Assembly: GCF_032931615.1 (NCBI RefSeq)
Contig: NZ_CP136759.1
Coordinates: 1,302,001-1,366,000, forward strand
Length of the DNA: 64,000 bases
Origin: Palleronia sp. LCG004
GTDB lineage: Bacteria; Pseudomonadota; Alphaproteobacteria; Rhodobacterales; Rhodobacteraceae
Reading direction: 5' to 3'
Part shown: positions 9,290-18,979 of the stretch, piece after piece
How positions within the stretch are numbered: the stretch's first letter is position 1
Layout of the letters: every line of letters begins with the position of its first letter
Notes under the pieces: model-generated
Told to the model about the DNA's origin: nothing
Databases searched by the model: none
Seen by the model: only the letters and a program-made list of their open reading frames with translations
Program-made: the position numbers and the translations under genes

Positions 9290-10780
9290 TCAACCTCTCA
9301 ATCGGACCCTGCTAAAGCACAGCACGGTGAACGCGAGTACGAGCAACAGCAAGACGGGCAGATCCCCTGCCCGCGCATAGGTCGTGGGCGGCAGCGATCT
9401 CGGCAACGGCTGATCGAGATAGCCCGCCTGCCCGAGCGGCAGCATCGCCACCACGCGACCGGCGGCATCGATGACCGCCGAGATTCCGGTATTTGCGACG
9501 CGCACCATCGGCAGACCCTGTTCAATGGCCCTCATCCTCGCCTGCGCCAGATGCTGTTGCGGGCCTGCGAAGGTGCCGAACCAAGCGTCGTTCGTGATCT
9601 GCAACAGCCAGTCGGGTCGGGAAGGCGCGGACGAGACATCCTGAGGAAAGATCGCCTCGTAGCAGATGAGTGGAAGCGGGCGACCGAGGGACCCGAGATC
9701 GAGAAGCCGGGGCCCCGGGCCAGCACTGTAGCCGTACCCGTCCTGCGCCGCGAAGCTCTGCAGACCCACCAGCCGGGTCAGCCGACCGAAGGGCATGTAT
9801 TCTCCAAAGGGGACAAGGTGATGCTTGTCGTAGCGCTCGGCGATCATCCCGTTACCGTCGACCACAAAGAGCGTGTTGTAGATCCTCGCGCCCTCATATC
9901 GCTGCGCGCCGAGAACGACCGGTACACCGCCCGCCGCACCGGCAATGTCCATCAGGATCGGATGCCCTTCGTCGATGAGATAGGGAACGGCGGTCTCGGG
10001 CCAGACGATCAGATCGGGACGCGGCCCTTCGGCACTGAAGCTCAATTGCCGTTCGAAGAAGACCTGTGCGAGATCGGGATCCCATTTCTCGTCCTGCGGC
10101 GCGTTCGGCTGGACGAGGCGAACAACGGCCGCGTTCGGGGCCGCGTTCTGCTCGACGGGCATCACCCACCACCCTGCGAGCGCAATTCCGGCCCAGAGCA
10201 GTATCACTCCCGTACCGCGTCGCATCCACCCGCAACACATCGCAGCACATCCCGCTCCGAGCGTGGTAAGCAACGTCAGACCGAAGGGACCGAAAATCGA
10301 AGAAAGCTGTGCACCCGGGCTCTCGGACCAGATATATCCGAGGAGCGACCAGGGAAATCCCGTCAACACGTAGCTTCGCAACATCTCCACCGAGGCAAGC
10401 GCCACCCCGAAAGCAAGCGCATATCGCCAGCGCCCGCCGCGGCCCAGATGGTGCGCACAGCAGAGCGCCATGGCCCAGAATAGCGCGAAGCCCGTCGCCA
10501 TGAGGATCAAGGCGAAAGGTGCCATCCACCCGTGGCGCGCGACATCGACGAGAAACGGCTCGACGATCCAGTGAAGTGTCAGCGCGAAGTAACCGGTTCC
10601 GCCGGCAAACCCAAAAAGCGCCGCCTCTCGGCCCGATCGCGCGCGTGATCCAAGCACGGCAAGGATGGCGAGCCCGACGAGACCAGCTGGCGCAAGCCCG
10701 AACGGCACCTGCCCGAACCCGGCAAGCAGGCCTCCGACCAAGCTCGTCGCGATCGGGCGCACCCGGTCGTTCTTAAGCAT
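9290..10780 (-). CDS. lnt: Apolipoprotein N-acyltransferase
   Basis: Lnt adds the third acyl chain to the N-terminal cysteine of lipoproteins in the inner membrane. The 496-residue product has about six hydrophobic spans in the first 210 residues, a periplasmic nitrilase-like domain, and a last span at the C-terminus. The catalytic triad is visible: Glu262 in VWPETAVPY, Lys319 in DKHHLVPFGEY and Cys373 in LICYEAIFP. The start overlaps the corC stop by 8 bases, so it belongs to the phoH-ybeY-corC-lnt operon. Confidence 0.96.
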   Translation of the reverse strand: MLKNDRVRPIATSLVGGLLAGFGQVPFGLAPAGLVGLAILAVLGSRARSGREAALFGFAGGTGYFALTLHWIVEPFLVDVARHGWMAPFALILMATGFALFWAMALCCAHHLGRGGRWRYALAFGVALASVEMLRSYVLTGFPWSLLGYIWSESPGAQLSSIFGPFGLTLLTTLGAGCAAMCCGWMRRGTGVILLWAGIALAGWWVMPVEQNAAPNAAVVRLVQPNAPQDEKWDPDLAQVFFERQLSFSAEGPRPDLIVWPETAVPYLIDEGHPILMDIAGAAGGVPVVLGAQRYEGARIYNTLFVVDGNGMIAERYDKHHLVPFGEYMPFGRLTRLVGLQSFAAQDGYGYSAGPGPRLLDLGSLGRPLPLICYEAIFPQDVSSAPSRPDWLLQITNDAWFGTFAGPQQHLAQARMRAIEQGLPMVRVANTGISAVIDAAGRVVAMLPLGQAGYLDQPLPRSLPPTTYARAGDLPVLLLLVLAFTVLCFSRVRLRG

Positions 10781-11636
10781 CCCGGGTTTCTGGAACCCTT
10801 ACCCGAAGCCGTTTGAGCCGGCGCGGATCGGCATCGACGATCTCGAATTCGGGGCCGGAGGGATGCGGGACGACCTCTCCGCGTATCGGAACCCTGCCCG
10901 TCAGCAGAACGACCAATCCGCCAAGCGTGTCGATTTCCTCGTCTTCCTCGGGATCGACGAGCCGCATGCCGATCTCGGCCTCGAATTCCTCGAGCGGGGT
11001 CTTGGCCTGGGCGAGGTAGGACCCGCCCTTCTCGACGGTCCAGTACTTGTCTTCCTCGATGTCGTGTTCGTCTTCGATCTCTCCGATGACTTGTTCGATC
11101 AGATCCTCGATCGTGACCAGCCCGTCCACCCCGCCATATTCATCGATCACGAGGGCCATATGCATCCGATCCGTCTGCATCTTCTGCAGAAGCACGCCGA
11201 TCGGCATGGAGGGGGGAGCATAGATGAGCGGGCGGAGCATCTCGCGCATGTCGAAATCGGACGTCTTGCCAAAACCATGCCGCAACGCGAGATCCTTGAG
11301 GTGCAGCATGCCCAGCGGCATGTCGAGGGAGCCCTCGTAGACCGGGAGACGCGTCACGCCGGATTCGCGGAACACGTTCACAAGTTCCTCGAGGTCCGTT
11401 TCAACGGGAACGGAAACGATCTCGACCGTCGGGATCGAAACGTCCTCCACCCGCATCCGCCTCAGATTGAGAAGTCCGGGCGGCAGCCGCATCGGCGATC
11501 CGTTCTCCTCGGTCTCGTCGTCCTCCGAATTTGAGAAGGCTCCGAAGATCCTGCCGAAGAAACCGCGCTCCTGACTGTCGTCTTCGTCGCCATCCGTATC
11601 GGGCCGGTCGATGCCCGGCTCGTCTGCGTTGCTCAT
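10773..11636 (-). CDS. corC: CorC/HlyC-type CBS-domain protein
   Basis: A cytoplasmic protein of 287 residues with an acidic N-terminal stretch, a CBS-domain pair (about 70-205, with TRLPVYEGSLD and LVIDEYGGVDGLVTIEDLIEQVIGEIEDE) and a C-terminal CorC-HlyC domain (about 215-285). Relatives are linked to magnesium/cobalt efflux or tolerance, and in alphaproteobacteria this gene constantly accompanies lnt and ybeY. It overlaps ybeY by 4 bases upstream and lnt by 8 downstream. The molecular activity of this family is not settled. Confidence 0.9.
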   Translation of the reverse strand: MSNADEPGIDRPDTDGDEDDSQERGFFGRIFGAFSNSEDDETEENGSPMRLPPGLLNLRRMRVEDVSIPTVEIVSVPVETDLEELVNVFRESGVTRLPVYEGSLDMPLGMLHLKDLALRHGFGKTSDFDMREMLRPLIYAPPSMPIGVLLQKMQTDRMHMALVIDEYGGVDGLVTIEDLIEQVIGEIEDEHDIEEDKYWTVEKGGSYLAQAKTPLEEFEAEIGMRLVDPEEDEEIDTLGGLVVLLTGRVPIRGEVVPHPSGPEFEIVDADPRRLKRLRVRVPETRDA

Positions 11637-12187
11637 CTTGCCTTTCCAGTCAATGACGCCTCTATCGAGGCTCGATCCCGCGCATATGGGTCCGGAATGC
11701 CCATCCGCGCAAGTATCTTCCCCTCGAGCGCCTCCATCAGGTCGCCGTCGAGGGGGCGTTCGTGATCGTATCCCAGAAGGTGCAAAACCGCATGGACGAT
11801 CAGATGCGCCACGTGATCCTCGAACGGTATGCCCGCAGCCTCGGCCTCCGCCGCACAGGTATCATAGGCGATCGCGATATCGCCGAGTTCCGGATCGGCC
11901 GGATCTGGTGCGCGGGGCGTCGCGCCTTCGTCATGGCCGCTGCGTTCCACGGATGGCCAGGACAGTACGTTCGTGGGCAGGTCTTTACCGCGGAAATCGC
12001 CGTTCAGCACGGCGATACGCGCATCGTCGCAGGCAAGGATCGCGATTTCCCAGTCTGCTCCGAGCCCGAGATGCTCGAACGTCGTGATGCTCGCTCTCGA
12101 CGCGATTCTCTCCAGCGGACATGACGACCAGCGTTCATCCTCGATCGCGAGATCGACGACCGGCTGGTCGATGCTCGTGTCAGGCAT
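11633..12187 (-). CDS. ybeY: Endoribonuclease YbeY
   Basis: YbeY is a metal-dependent RNase acting in 16S rRNA 3'-end maturation and ribosome quality control. The product has 184 residues. The zinc-binding motif HAVLHLLGYDHE (consensus HGxLHLxGYDH) is present near residue 130, with the usual ELGDIAIAYD segment before it. The ATG ending at 12187 begins inside the phoH stop region (8-base overlap), so the pair is coupled as in most bacteria. A longer in-frame upstream extension is antisense to phoH coding and is ignored. Confidence 0.95.
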   Translation of the reverse strand: MPDTSIDQPVVDLAIEDERWSSCPLERIASRASITTFEHLGLGADWEIAILACDDARIAVLNGDFRGKDLPTNVLSWPSVERSGHDEGATPRAPDPADPELGDIAIAYDTCAAEAEAAGIPFEDHVAHLIVHAVLHLLGYDHERPLDGDLMEALEGKILARMGIPDPYARDRASIEASLTGKAR

Positions 12188-13202
12188 CGGCCTCGTACGC
12201 CTCGATGATCTTCGCGACCAGCGGATGCCGGACGACGTCCTTGCTCGTGAAGTAGTTGAAGCTGATCTTCGGTATGTTCTGCAGCAGTCGCTCCGCATCG
12301 GCGAGGCCGCTCACCTGCCCCCGCGGGAGGTCGATCTGCGTCCGGTCGCCCGTGATGACCATCCTCGATCCTTCGCCCAGACGGGTCAGGAACATCTTCA
12401 TCTGCATGCCCGTCGCGTTCTGCGCCTCGTCGAGAACAACGAACGCGTTGCTGAGCGTGCGACCTCGCATGAAGGCCAGCGGAGCGATCTCGATCCGCTT
12501 CTCTTCCATGAGCTTGGCAAGCATCTTGCCCGGCATGAAGTCGTTCAGCGCGTCGTAGAGCGGCTGCATGTAGGGATCGACCTTCTCCTTCATGTCGCCG
12601 GGCAGAAAGCCCAGACGCTCGCCCGCCTCGACGGCGGGACGCGACAGGATGATGCGGTCGACCTCGCCGTTGATGAACATGTTGATCCCGACGGCCACGG
12701 CGAGATACGTCTTGCCGGTGCCGGCGGGACCGATCCCGAAGGCAAGCTCGTTCGCGAAGAGCGCGCGGACATAGGCCTTCTGGGCGTCGGTACGGGGCTC
12801 GACAAGCTTCTTGCGCGTCTTGATCTCGACGCCACCCGAGTGGAACATCTCCATCTGGTCGCCGTCTCGGGGGGGATCCTCGTCGTTGGGCTGATCCATG
12901 CGAAGCGCACCGTCGACATCACCGGGCAGCACGGGCTTTCCCGCTTCGAGCCGGTCGTAGAGCGACCGCAGAACATCGGCCGCACGTGCGACCGATCCCT
13001 CGTCCCCCATGACGACGAGATGGTTGCCGCGCCGCACGATCTGAACCTCGAGCGCCTGTTCGATCATGGCGAGGTTCGCGTCGAACTGTCCGCAGAGGTC
13101 TATGAGCAGGCGATTGTCGGGAAATTCGAGTCCCGTCTCGGACGGGCGCTTGGCCGGATTTGCACCTTGGGATGCGGTGACGGGACTGGGGATGGGGGCC
13201 AA
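12180..13202 (-). CDS. PhoH-family ATPase (PhoL/YbeZ)
   Basis: A 340-residue PhoH-like NTPase. Walker A GPAGTGKT is at 158-165 and Walker B VVLDEAQN at 255-262; a KH-like N-terminal part precedes them. In bacteria this protein partners with YbeY in RNA processing. There is no usable ATG before residue 46; the start is a TTG ending at 13202, supported by GGAG six bases upstream. It is the first gene of the leftward phoH-ybeY-corC-lnt group, about 120 bases beyond the miaB stop. Confidence 0.93.
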   Translation of the reverse strand: MAPIPSPVTASQGANPAKRPSETGLEFPDNRLLIDLCGQFDANLAMIEQALEVQIVRRGNHLVVMGDEGSVARAADVLRSLYDRLEAGKPVLPGDVDGALRMDQPNDEDPPRDGDQMEMFHSGGVEIKTRKKLVEPRTDAQKAYVRALFANELAFGIGPAGTGKTYLAVAVGINMFINGEVDRIILSRPAVEAGERLGFLPGDMKEKVDPYMQPLYDALNDFMPGKMLAKLMEEKRIEIAPLAFMRGRTLSNAFVVLDEAQNATGMQMKMFLTRLGEGSRMVITGDRTQIDLPRGQVSGLADAERLLQNIPKISFNYFTSKDVVRHPLVAKIIEAYEADA

Positions 13203-13323
13203 GCGAAACTCCGTTCTTGACTGGTCGGCTCGGGGTAATGGTGGGAAGTTTGTCCGCCCCGTGCAAGGGCTACCGTACGGTGGTCGGACATCCGCACACA
13301 GCTTCAGGCACGTGAAAGCCCGC

Positions 13324-14631
13324 TCAGACGAGTTCCGCTCTCAGGGAATTTGCGGCGCTTTCGACGATCCGAACTCGGCGCAGATCCCCGATTGCGACAT
13401 CCTCCGCCTCGACGAATACGGAATGAAGGTGGTCGGACTTGCCGACCATCTGACCCGCGGCACGCCCCGCGCGTTCGAAGAGCACGTTCACCTCCTGTCC
13501 GACCATCCGGTCCTGCACCACGCGCTGCTGCGATCGCAGCAGGGCCTGAAGCCGTTGCAGGCGCTCGTCCTTCGTCGCTTCGTCGACATGAGAACGCTCG
13601 GCTGCCGGGGTGCCGGGCCGGGGGCTGTACTTGAAGCTGTAGCACTGCCCGTATTCGACCGCCGACACCAGATCCATCGTCGCCCGGAAATCCTCTTCGG
13701 TTTCCCCCGGAAAGCCCACGATGAAGTCGCCCGAAATCAGGATGTCCGGGCGCGCCGCTCGGATCCGCTCGATCAGCCGCAGATAGCTCTCGGCGTCGTG
13801 CTTCCGGTTCATTGCCTTCAGCACCTTGTCGCTGCCCGATTGCACGGGGAGGTGCAGATAGGGCATCAGCTTCTCGACCTCGCCATGCGCGGCAATGAGC
13901 GCGTCGTCCATGTCGTTCGGGTGCGAGGTCGTGAAACGGATACGCTCGAGCCCGTCGATCCCGGCCAGATCCCGGATCAACCCGGCGAGCCCGCCGTCAT
14001 GGCCGTGATAGGCGTTGACGTTCTGCCCCAGAAGCGTGATCTCGCGCACCCCTCGCTCGACCAGATCGCGCGCCTCGGACATGACGCGTTCGGCCGGACG
14101 GCTCACCTCCGCGCCGCGCGTGTATGGCACGACGCAGAAGGCACAGAACTTGTCGCATCCTTCCTGAACGGTCAGGAACGCTGCCGGGGCGCGTCGGGCC
14201 TTCGGACGTGCGGCCAGATGGTCGAACTTGTCCTCTTCGGGGAAGTCCGTATCGAGCGCCTTCTCTCCCGCGCGGGTTCGTGCTTCGAGCTGCGGCAGTT
14301 TGTGATAACTCTGCGGCCCCACGACCAGATCGACCAGTGGCTGACGACGCATGATCTCCTCGCCCTCGGCCTGCGCCACGCATCCCGCCACGCCGATCTT
14401 CAGACCGGGTTTTGCAGCCTTCAACTCACGGAACCGGCCCAGCTCCGAATAGACCTTTTCGGCCGCCTTCTCGCGGATGTGGCAGGTGTTGAGGACGATC
14501 ATGTCGGCGTCGTCGGGCGTATCGGTCTCGACGTAGCCCTGCCCGCCCAGCGCTTCGGCCATGCGTTCGCTGTCGTAGACGTTCATTTGGCAGCCATAGG
14601 TCTTGATGAAGAGCTTGCGCGTCTCTGACAT
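13324..14631 (-). CDS. miaB: tRNA-2-methylthio-N6-dimethylallyladenosine synthase
   Basis: MiaB is a radical-SAM enzyme that puts the 2-methylthio group on i6A37 of tRNAs. The 435-residue product has the N-terminal UPF0004 domain with cluster cysteines Cys14, Cys50 and Cys84, the radical-SAM motif CDKFCAFC (Cys159, Cys163, Cys166) and a C-terminal TRAM domain. The ATG ending at 14631 ([20 protein letters not shown]) is the family start. It is divergent from the methyltransferase-fold gene at 14738. Confidence 0.97.
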   Translation of the reverse strand: MSETRKLFIKTYGCQMNVYDSERMAEALGGQGYVETDTPDDADMIVLNTCHIREKAAEKVYSELGRFRELKAAKPGLKIGVAGCVAQAEGEEIMRRQPLVDLVVGPQSYHKLPQLEARTRAGEKALDTDFPEEDKFDHLAARPKARRAPAAFLTVQEGCDKFCAFCVVPYTRGAEVSRPAERVMSEARDLVERGVREITLLGQNVNAYHGHDGGLAGLIRDLAGIDGLERIRFTTSHPNDMDDALIAAHGEVEKLMPYLHLPVQSGSDKVLKAMNRKHDAESYLRLIERIRAARPDILISGDFIVGFPGETEEDFRATMDLVSAVEYGQCYSFKYSPRPGTPAAERSHVDEATKDERLQRLQALLRSQQRVVQDRMVGQEVNVLFERAGRAAGQMVGKSDHLHSVFVEAEDVAIGDLRRVRIVESAANSLRAELV

Positions 14632-14737
14632 TGGGCCGGTCCTCGGGTCTGTCGGGAATGCCGCGCTCAATAAGGCAAGAAGGTCCGTTCCGCAACGGCG
14701 CTGGCGTCGCGCACACGATCGCGATAGGTCGCGCCCC

Positions 14738-15415
14738 ATGCTTCCCTGGATCCGCCTCGACGAAACCACTGCGCCGGACGGCGATGTTCTACGCCTCTTC
14801 CGGCGGGGCGAGGAATTCTCGATCCGCTTGGGAGACGGAAACGAGCTGATGAATTCGCGTCTCGGCGGCTCGGAGGAGGCTCTGGCAACTCTCGCCATCG
14901 ACGCGCTCGATGACCGTACCGCTCCGAGGATCCTGATCGGCGGTCTCGGCATGGGCTTCACCCTGCGCGCGGCGCAACCCATCCTCGGCTCCGATGCTTG
15001 CATCGACGTGGCCGAGATCGTGCCCCGGCTCATCGACTGGGCACGCGGCCCGCTCGCCCCCGTCTTCGGGAACAGCCTTGACGATGCTCGCGTCACCCTC
15101 CTGTCCCGCGACGTGTCCGAGATCCTGCGGGAGCCCGGCGTGCCCTACGATGCGGTCCTGCTCGATGTCGACAACGGACCGGACGGCCTGACACGGCCAG
15201 GAAACGACCGGCTCTACGATGCGGGGGGCCTCGCAAGGGCGTGGGCGGCCCTTCGTCCGGGAGGTATCCTCGCGATTTGGTCCGCGCATCCGGACCGCGG
15301 TTTCGAGCGACGTCTTGCGGATGCAGGTTATGACATACGGACCGAGATGGTCCGGGCACGCGCAGGTAAACGCGGCCCGAGACACGTGATCTGGATCGCC
15401 CGGAGACCTTCCTGA
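14738..15415 (+). CDS. Spermidine-synthase-like Rossmann-fold protein
   Basis: The product of 225 residues has the aminopropyltransferase/methyltransferase fold: the nucleotide-binding [14 protein letters not shown] stretch near residue 67, the acidic residue of [13 protein letters not shown], and a [13 protein letters not shown] motif near residue 140. It is shorter than true spermidine synthases and lacks the N-terminal beta domain of full-length SpeE, so polyamine synthesis is not proven. It is divergent from miaB and 60 bases before the winged-helix regulator. Confidence 0.75.
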   Translation: MLPWIRLDETTAPDGDVLRLFRRGEEFSIRLGDGNELMNSRLGGSEEALATLAIDALDDRTAPRILIGGLGMGFTLRAAQPILGSDACIDVAEIVPRLIDWARGPLAPVFGNSLDDARVTLLSRDVSEILREPGVPYDAVLLDVDNGPDGLTRPGNDRLYDAGGLARAWAALRPGGILAIWSAHPDRGFERRLADAGYDIRTEMVRARAGKRGPRHVIWIARRPS

Positions 15416-15475
15416 CCCTCGCAAGTCACGAATTTCATCGATAAAATATCGTCAATTCGTCAACGGAGGTCCCTT

Positions 15476-15988
15476 ATGTCCGAAGAACGCCAGCGCATCG
15501 TGTCTTCCCGCCACCTGGCCGAAGGGCCCTGCTGGGAAATGTCCGAGTTGGAGTACGGGCTTATCGTCGCCCACAACGCATTCTATCGCTGGATGGCAAA
15601 ATGCATGGCCGCAGCCGGGATGGAAGGTCTTTCACCGCTCGAGATCCTCGTGCTGCACAACACCAACCATCGCGACCGCGCCAAGCGTGTGGGAGATATC
15701 TGCTTCCTGCTGAATATCGAGGACACGCATACCGTGACCTACGCTCTCAGGAAGCTCGTGAAGCTCGACCTTCTCACCGCGGAAAAGCGAGGCAAGGAAG
15801 TCTTCTACATTACCTCGTCCGAGGGGCGCGATCTCTGCGACCGCTACCGTACCCTGCGGCAGCAATGCTTCCTTCAGGGCCTCCCCCCAAGCGACATGGA
15901 GGGCGAGGTCCTGCGCGATGCAGCAGCGCTCCTGCGCCGGCTCTCGGGGCAATATGACCAGGCAAGCCGCGCGGCCGCCTCGTTCTGA
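15476..15988 (+). CDS. MarR-like winged-helix DNA-binding protein
   Basis: A 170-residue protein whose central part (about 45-120) reads as a winged helix: GLSPLEILVLHNTNHRDRAKRVGDICFLLNIEDTHTVTYALRKLVKLDLL resembles the MarR-type recognition unit (described here by position 49-98), followed by a wing with EKRGKEVFYIT. A strong GGAGG lies eight bases before the ATG. It converges with dctM, and an inverted-repeat half-site like that in front of dctP/pxpB (TTCGTCAACG, 15456-15465) lies just before its start. It is a plausible regulator of the neighbouring TRAP/pxp genes, but this is inference. Confidence 0.75.
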   Translation: MSEERQRIVSSRHLAEGPCWEMSELEYGLIVAHNAFYRWMAKCMAAAGMEGLSPLEILVLHNTNHRDRAKRVGDICFLLNIEDTHTVTYALRKLVKLDLLTAEKRGKEVFYITSSEGRDLCDRYRTLRQQCFLQGLPPSDMEGEVLRDAAALLRRLSGQYDQASRAAASF

Positions 15989-16009
15989 GCGGCGCGCAAC
16001 CGCCGCTCA
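15986..16009. terminator. Shared bidirectional hairpin between two convergent genes
   Basis: TGAGCGGCG (15986-15994) pairs perfectly with CGCCGCTCA (16001-16009) around a six-base loop. The first three bases of each arm are the stop codons of the regulator gene (+) and of dctM (-). It could act as a terminator in both directions, although no long T tract follows on either strand. Confidence 0.6.
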
Positions 16010-17308
16010 GTTGCCCATGGCATTCGGAAGATAGGTGACTAGGCCCGGACACACCGTGATGATTGCCGCGCCGAGGACCAGCAGCAGGAAGAACGGCAAC
16101 GCCGCCTTTGCCACTCGAAGGATGTCGATCCCGGTCAGCCCCTGGATGACGAAGAGGTTGAATCCCACCGGCGGGGTGATCTGGCTCATCTCGACAACGA
16201 GGACCAGGTAGATCCCGAACCAAAGGCGGTCGATCCCTGCAGCCTCGACCATGGGAAGGATGATCGAGGTCGTGAGTACCACGATCGAGATCCCGTCGAG
16301 AAAGCACCCCAGCACCACGAAGAAGACCGTCAGCACGGCGAGCAGCGCATAAGGCGACAGCTCGAACGTTCCGATCCACGCCGCGAGGTTCCGCGGGATA
16401 CCCGTGAAGCCCATCGCGATCGACAGGAATGCGGCACCCAGGAGGATGAATGCGATCATGCACGAGGTACGCGTGGCCCCTGTCAGGGCGGCTCGAAACT
16501 CCGCCCATCCGAAGGAAGACGAGAACGAGGCGAGGATAAGCGACAGGAACACCCCCACCGCAGCCGCGTCCGTGGGCGAGGCGATGCCCGTATAGATCGA
16601 CCCGATCACCCCGACGATGAGGAGAAGGACGGGGATGAGCCGCCGTGATGCCTTCAGCTTGTCGAGGAGCGAAAAGTCGAAAGCTTCCTGAGGAATGAGA
16701 TTCCGATTCAGCAAGGCACGCAGCGCGACGTAACCCGCAAAGAGCCCGACCAGCATGATACCCGGCAAGATACCTGCCACGAAGAGCCGCGCGATGCTCT
16801 GCTCGGTCGCGACGCCATAGACGATCAGGATGATCGATGGCGGGATCAGCAGACCGAGCGTCGCCGATCCGGCGAGCGTTCCAAGGATGAGATCCATCGG
16901 GTACCCACGGCCTTTCAACTCGGGGATCGACATCTTGCCGATGGTCGCAGCCGTCGCTGCGGACGATCCCGAGACTGCCGCAAAGATCGCACAGCCAAAG
17001 ATATTCACATGGAGCAGGCGTCCCGGTGCCCGCCCCAGCCAAGGCGCGAGGCCCGAAAACATGTCCTCGCTCAGCCGCGACCGCAGGAGGATCTCCCCCA
17101 TCAGGATGAAAAGCGGCAACGCCGCAAGGGGCCAGCTGTGCGAATGCCCCCAGAGCGTGGTGGCAAGGACCAGCCCCTCGGGCGCGTTTGTGAAGAAGGC
17201 CATCGCGACGAACGCCATGACGAGAAGCGACAGCGCGACCCAGAGCCCCATCGCCAGCAATGCGATGAGCAGACCGAGAAGAACCGCGAAGGTGGCTGGA
17301 TCTGACAT
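16007..17308 (-). CDS. dctM: TRAP transporter large permease (DctM type)
   Basis: The large membrane subunit of a tripartite ATP-independent periplasmic transporter, which moves a substrate inward with sodium or proton symport. The 433-residue product has about twelve hydrophobic spans and the family's GSSAATAATIG and LIPPSIILIVYGV segments. The ATG ending at 17308 follows the dctQ stop after one base. The substrate is not readable from the sequence, but the pxp neighbours suggest 5-oxoproline or a related cyclic acid. Confidence 0.93.
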   Translation of the reverse strand: MSDPATFAVLLGLLIALLAMGLWVALSLLVMAFVAMAFFTNAPEGLVLATTLWGHSHSWPLAALPLFILMGEILLRSRLSEDMFSGLAPWLGRAPGRLLHVNIFGCAIFAAVSGSSAATAATIGKMSIPELKGRGYPMDLILGTLAGSATLGLLIPPSIILIVYGVATEQSIARLFVAGILPGIMLVGLFAGYVALRALLNRNLIPQEAFDFSLLDKLKASRRLIPVLLLIVGVIGSIYTGIASPTDAAAVGVFLSLILASFSSSFGWAEFRAALTGATRTSCMIAFILLGAAFLSIAMGFTGIPRNLAAWIGTFELSPYALLAVLTVFFVVLGCFLDGISIVVLTTSIILPMVEAAGIDRLWFGIYLVLVVEMSQITPPVGFNLFVIQGLTGIDILRVAKAALPFFLLLVLGAAIITVCPGLVTYLPNAMGN

Positions 17309-17309
17309 C

Positions 17310-17834
17310 TCAGGCCTCTCCCGCATCGAAAAGGACGGGGCGGCCCGTCTTGATCGCACCGATCGCCGTATCGATCAGCGCGACACACAGCAGCCCAAGC
17401 CCCGCCACCATGGGAATCTGTACGATCCAGAGAGGGACGGAGACGATCCCGGTCGACCGATCGCCGTAATGCCAGCTTTCGAGGACGAGATTGCCGGTCC
17501 AGTAGGTCGCGATCCCGACCATTGCGGCCGCGATCGCCAGAACCGCGATCTCCGCCACCCAGAGCAAGCGCGGCGGAAATTTCCGGACGAGAAGCGTCAC
17601 ACGGATGTGGACCCCGTGCCTGAGCGTCGAGGCGGCGGCGAGAAAGGTCGAAGCGGCAAGCGCGAAACCCGCGAAATCCGCATATGACGGGATCGTCAGG
17701 TTCACGTCCGTCCCACCCAGGCGGGATATGATGTTGAATCCCACCTGCGCCGTGACGACCGCACAGATCCCGAGTATGGAAAGCGCGGCGAGCCATCCCG
17801 CGCCGTCATAGAGGCCGTCGAGTATGCGACGCAT
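17310..17834 (-). CDS. dctQ: TRAP transporter small permease (DctQ type)
   Basis: The small membrane subunit of the TRAP system, 174 residues with four hydrophobic spans (about 12-34, 50-70, 90-110, 130-155). The segment STLRHGVHIRVTLL is typical of DctQ proteins. A GGGAGCGG stands before the ATG. It lies 63 bases after dctP and one base before dctM, forming one dctP-dctQ-dctM operon. Confidence 0.9.
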   Translation of the reverse strand: MRRILDGLYDGAGWLAALSILGICAVVTAQVGFNIISRLGGTDVNLTIPSYADFAGFALAASTFLAAASTLRHGVHIRVTLLVRKFPPRLLWVAEIAVLAIAAAMVGIATYWTGNLVLESWHYGDRSTGIVSVPLWIVQIPMVAGLGLLCVALIDTAIGAIKTGRPVLFDAGEA

Positions 17835-17897
17835 CGTTCCGCTCCCCTGCCCAGAAGAAGACGCCCCGAAGAAGATACCGGGGCGTTCCGATCGCGA

Positions 17898-18875
17898 TCA
17901 GGATCCGGAATTCTGATAGGTGTTCAGGATCTCCTTGGCCTCGTCGCTGGCCGTCTGGTTCCAGCTTTCGAGCATCTCGTCGCCGATCTCCTGAAGGCCG
18001 TTCAGCAGGTCCTCGCTCGGCTCGTAGACGGTGATTCCGTTATCGGCGAGCACCTGCGTCATCTCCTCGGCTTCGGCCTCGGCCATCTCCCAGCCGCGTG
18101 TCTCGGCAGCTTCGGCGGCTTCGAGCAACGCCTGCTGCTGTTCGTCGGACAACCGGTCGAACGCGCGCTGGTTCACCACCACGAGGTTCTTCGGCACCCA
18201 GGCATTGATCGGCGAGTAATGCGTAAGAAAATCCCATGCGTTCGCGTTTGCACCCGTAGATGGCGAGGTGATCATCGCCTCGACCTGACCCGTGCTGAAA
18301 GCCTGCGGGATATCGGGCTCCTCCACCTGCACGGGCGCGGCACCTGCAAGCTGCGCGAATTCCTCCAGCTGTGCGTTGTATGCACGGAAGCGGAGACCGT
18401 TCAGATCGTCGACCGTTGCAATCTCGCCATTGGTGTAGAGGCCCTGCGCCGGCCAGGCGACCGAGTAGAGGGGCATGAGCCCCTCCTTGGCCAGAAGTTC
18501 GGTGATGACCGGCTCCTGCGCCTCCCAGAGCCTGCGCGCCTCTTCGAAGGACGTCGCCACGAAGGGCTGGGAATCGAGCCCGTAAGCCGCATCCTCGTTT
18601 GAAAGACGCGAAAGGAAGAATTCGCCGATCGGCACCTGCATGGAGCGTACGGCCCCCTTGATCTCCGCATGCGGAAACAACGACCCGGCCGAATGAACGG
18701 TAAATTCGAGTTCGCCATCCGTGGCCTCGCTCACATCCTCGGCGAACTGCTTGATGTTCTCGGTATGAAAGATTCCGTCGCCATAGGGGGTCGGGAAATC
18801 CCAAGTTTCGGCAAAGGCCGGAGCGGTCGCAGCACTGACGCCAGCTGCGAAGAACGCAATACGGGTGGAAATCAT
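17898..18875 (-). CDS. dctP: TRAP transporter solute-binding protein (DctP type)
   Basis: The periplasmic solute receptor of the TRAP transporter, 325 residues with a signal peptide (about 1-22, cleavage after AFA). The core has the family pattern, including GLRFRAYNAQLEEFAQLAGA with the arginine that in most TRAP receptors binds the substrate carboxylate, and AFSTGQVEAMITSPSTG. AGGAGAG precedes the ATG ending at 18875; a longer extension to 19019 runs through the promoter region and is rejected. It is divergent from pxpB across the inverted repeat. Confidence 0.93.
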   Translation of the reverse strand: MISTRIAFFAAGVSAATAPAFAETWDFPTPYGDGIFHTENIKQFAEDVSEATDGELEFTVHSAGSLFPHAEIKGAVRSMQVPIGEFFLSRLSNEDAAYGLDSQPFVATSFEEARRLWEAQEPVITELLAKEGLMPLYSVAWPAQGLYTNGEIATVDDLNGLRFRAYNAQLEEFAQLAGAAPVQVEEPDIPQAFSTGQVEAMITSPSTGANANAWDFLTHYSPINAWVPKNLVVVNQRAFDRLSDEQQQALLEAAEAAETRGWEMAEAEAEEMTQVLADNGITVYEPSEDLLNGLQEIGDEMLESWNQTASDEAKEILNTYQNSGS

Positions 18876-18920
18876 GGTGTCTCTCCTGTCGAATGATCTT
18901 GTTCGTTTGATTTTCCGTGT

Positions 18921-18952
18921 ACGTTGACAATTTATCACTGTTTTGTCAACGT
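18921..18952. promoter_or_regulatory. Perfect inverted repeat in the dctP/pxpB divergent promoter
   Basis: ACGTTGACAA (18921-18930) and TTGTCAACGT (18943-18952) form a perfect 10-base inverted repeat with a 12-base spacer. Each arm includes TTGACA, a -35-like hexamer, in both directions. Placed midway between the dctP and pxpB starts, it has the form of an operator for a dimeric regulator controlling both transport and catabolism. The winged-helix gene at 15476 is the nearest candidate. Confidence 0.7.
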
Positions 18953-18979
18953 AACCCGAGCCCAGCAGAAAGTCGGCCC

